From contig NC_090996.1 of the NCBI RefSeq assembly GCF_041146395.1, forward strand, positions 31,396,738-31,460,737: a stretch of DNA of 64,000 nucleotides, given 5' to 3'. Below the pieces are notes generated by a model, which saw nothing but the letters and a program-made list of their open reading frames with translations, was not told the DNA's origin and did not search any database. Position 1 is the stretch's first letter. Each line of letters begins with the position of its first letter. Below are positions 62,920 to 64,000 of the stretch, in pieces. The DNA comes from Eulemur rufifrons (Eukaryota; Chordata; Mammalia; Primates; Lemuridae). The translations under genes and the position numbers were made by a program.

Positions 62920-63556
62920 AGGACAGTGTGTGGCCAACACTCTGGCAGAGGAAGCACGGAGGCAGGATGAAGGCGTGAAGCAGCCCCCTGACCTGCTCTA
63001 GAGGACGTCACAGCAGGCACCCTGGGTGAGGCAGAATCTCATCAGAGACAAGAAAGAAGAGAAGGCCAGAGGGCAGCGAAGATTATTCCAGGGGGAGAGA
63101 ACAAAATGTGTGAAGGCTGGAAGGCGACGGAGACCACGGCTTACTTGGAGCAAACGCGAGAAGGTCGGTCCTGCAGGGCCATGGGCTGGGAGGTGGCAGC
63201 TGGGTGGACTCGAGCGGTTCAGGATGGATGGAAAATCGGGTGCGGGAGTTTTCTTTTACAAGCTACACCTGATGGGCAAAGCCCATGAGCATGTAGTATT
63301 TAGAACTGGGCATTTCCCTCCTTTGTGTGAGGTCCACTTCCTCTACTTTTTTATGGCCAAAGTCACATCTTTCCCAGGAATGCATTACCTTGGGACCCAG
63401 TGCTGATCGTGCCATTCTAACCGTAAGCTAACAGAATATCCACGGCACAGATCCCAGGCGGAGGCAACCACGGGCTCAGAGGTGGCAGGTGAGGGTGCTT
63501 TTGAGAACCCAACAAAAGGTATAAAATCTTTTAGCGAAAAAAACACAGTAACATGA

Positions 63557-63560
<4 letters not shown>
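62920..63560. other. Unique intronic sequence
   Basis: Nothing recognised. Confidence 0.45.
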
Positions 63561-63564
<4 letters not shown>

Positions 63565-63588
<24 letters not shown>

Positions 63589-63590
63589 TT
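63565..63590. repeat. (CA)n microsatellite
   Basis: About 12 CA units. Confidence 0.94.
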
Positions 63591-63599
63591 TCACGAAGT

Positions 63600-63940
63600 C
63601 CATGAAACTCAGTTAAAAGCTCCTACTTCAAATAAGTCATTTTGCATGAAAACTTGGATCCTTTTTTATGCCAAGCATCAAAATTTTCTAAATCTGCCTG
63701 ATTTTTTTTCCTCAAGCACCAACATAATAAAACCGTAATGACGTAAATGCACCAAATTATACGATTTCATAGCTTTCTTCAGTATAGAAAAAAGAAAGGC
63801 AAACAAAGAGAAGGGAGTTTATGACAATACATAATTTTATACAAAATAATTCCACGAGTACTAAAACAATTCCAGAAACACTCCACATTAAAAGAGATGT
63901 GTTACTTTCAAGCTCGGTAAGTATCATTACTTCTTAGTCT
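63600..63940. other. AT-rich unique sequence
   Basis: Nothing recognised. Confidence 0.4.
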
Positions 63941-63942
63941 AG

Positions 63943-63978
63943 ACACACACACACAAACACACACATACACAACACACG
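63943..63978. repeat. Interrupted (CA)n repeat
   Basis: CA units with AAA and TA interruptions, ending in a CTCGCGCA word. Confidence 0.9.
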
Positions 63979-64000
63979 CTCGCGCACCCTAGGAAACCAG

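Larger units (their letters stand above)
37239..64000 (-). other. RBFOX1: RBFOX1 intron upstream of the MNCEREQLR exon (partial)
   Basis: Sequence at higher coordinates than the exon lies 5' in the gene. It holds one candidate extra exon (42833-42939), many ancient repeats, several AT-rich blocks that look like conserved noncoding elements, and a CTCF-type motif. No promoter or CpG island strong enough to be a main RBFOX1 start was seen. Confidence 0.78.

Overview
This window is nuclear DNA from a primate, almost certainly a strepsirrhine and most likely a lemur. Three of its Alu copies (7634-7969, 16419-16760, 32664-33010) carry an AT-rich insert of roughly 45 bases in the right arm that I associate with lemur Alus. 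The L1 3' ends are also not of the human type. The rest is old mammalian repeat: MIR, L2, L1M/HAL1, MLT1-like LTRs, hAT and Tigger elements. The species cannot be named from this.

One real coding element was found. On the minus strand at 37197-37238 there is a 42-nt exon with an excellent acceptor and donor. Its last 27 nt encode MNCEREQLR, which I recognise from memory as the start of the long-isoform N-terminus of RBFOX1 (A2BP1, FOX-1), a neuronal and muscle splicing regulator that binds GCAUG. The window is therefore the inside of RBFOX1 in reverse orientation: 37239-64000 is intron upstream of the exon and 1-37196 is intron downstream. The next coding exon, expected to begin with Gly-Asn-Gln-Glu, was not found here. 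RBFOX1 introns are known to be very long, so this near-absence of exons is expected.

Layout. 1-8 kb: unique intron with simple repeats, two Alus, a pyrimidine tract next to a CpG-bearing block (4980-5625) and an AT-rich block that looks like a conserved noncoding element (5980-6360). 8-16 kb: mostly unique, with L1M, MIR, L2 and LTR fragments. 16-21 kb: Alus and an antisense L1/HAL1 body broken by hAT pieces. 21-28 kb: LTRs, L1 and a Tigger-type element. 28.6-29.1 kb: a homeodomain-site-rich block. 30-37 kb: hAT, L2, MIR and a lemur Alu. 37.2 kb: the RBFOX1 exon. 38-42.6 kb: an L1M with a younger L1 nested inside it, then a HAL1/L1 ORF1 body. 42.83-42.94 kb: a candidate 107-nt upstream exon. 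44-64 kb: many MIR, L2 and LTR pieces, two or three CNE-like blocks, and one perfect CTCF-type core at 58088-58101.

No RNA genes, CRISPR arrays or complete mobile-element genes were seen, and I found no new multi-gene system. The most useful leads are the RBFOX1 exon, the candidate exon 5.6 kb upstream of it, the CTCF-type site, the CNE-like blocks and several clean nested insertions. Conservation and expression could not be tested here.
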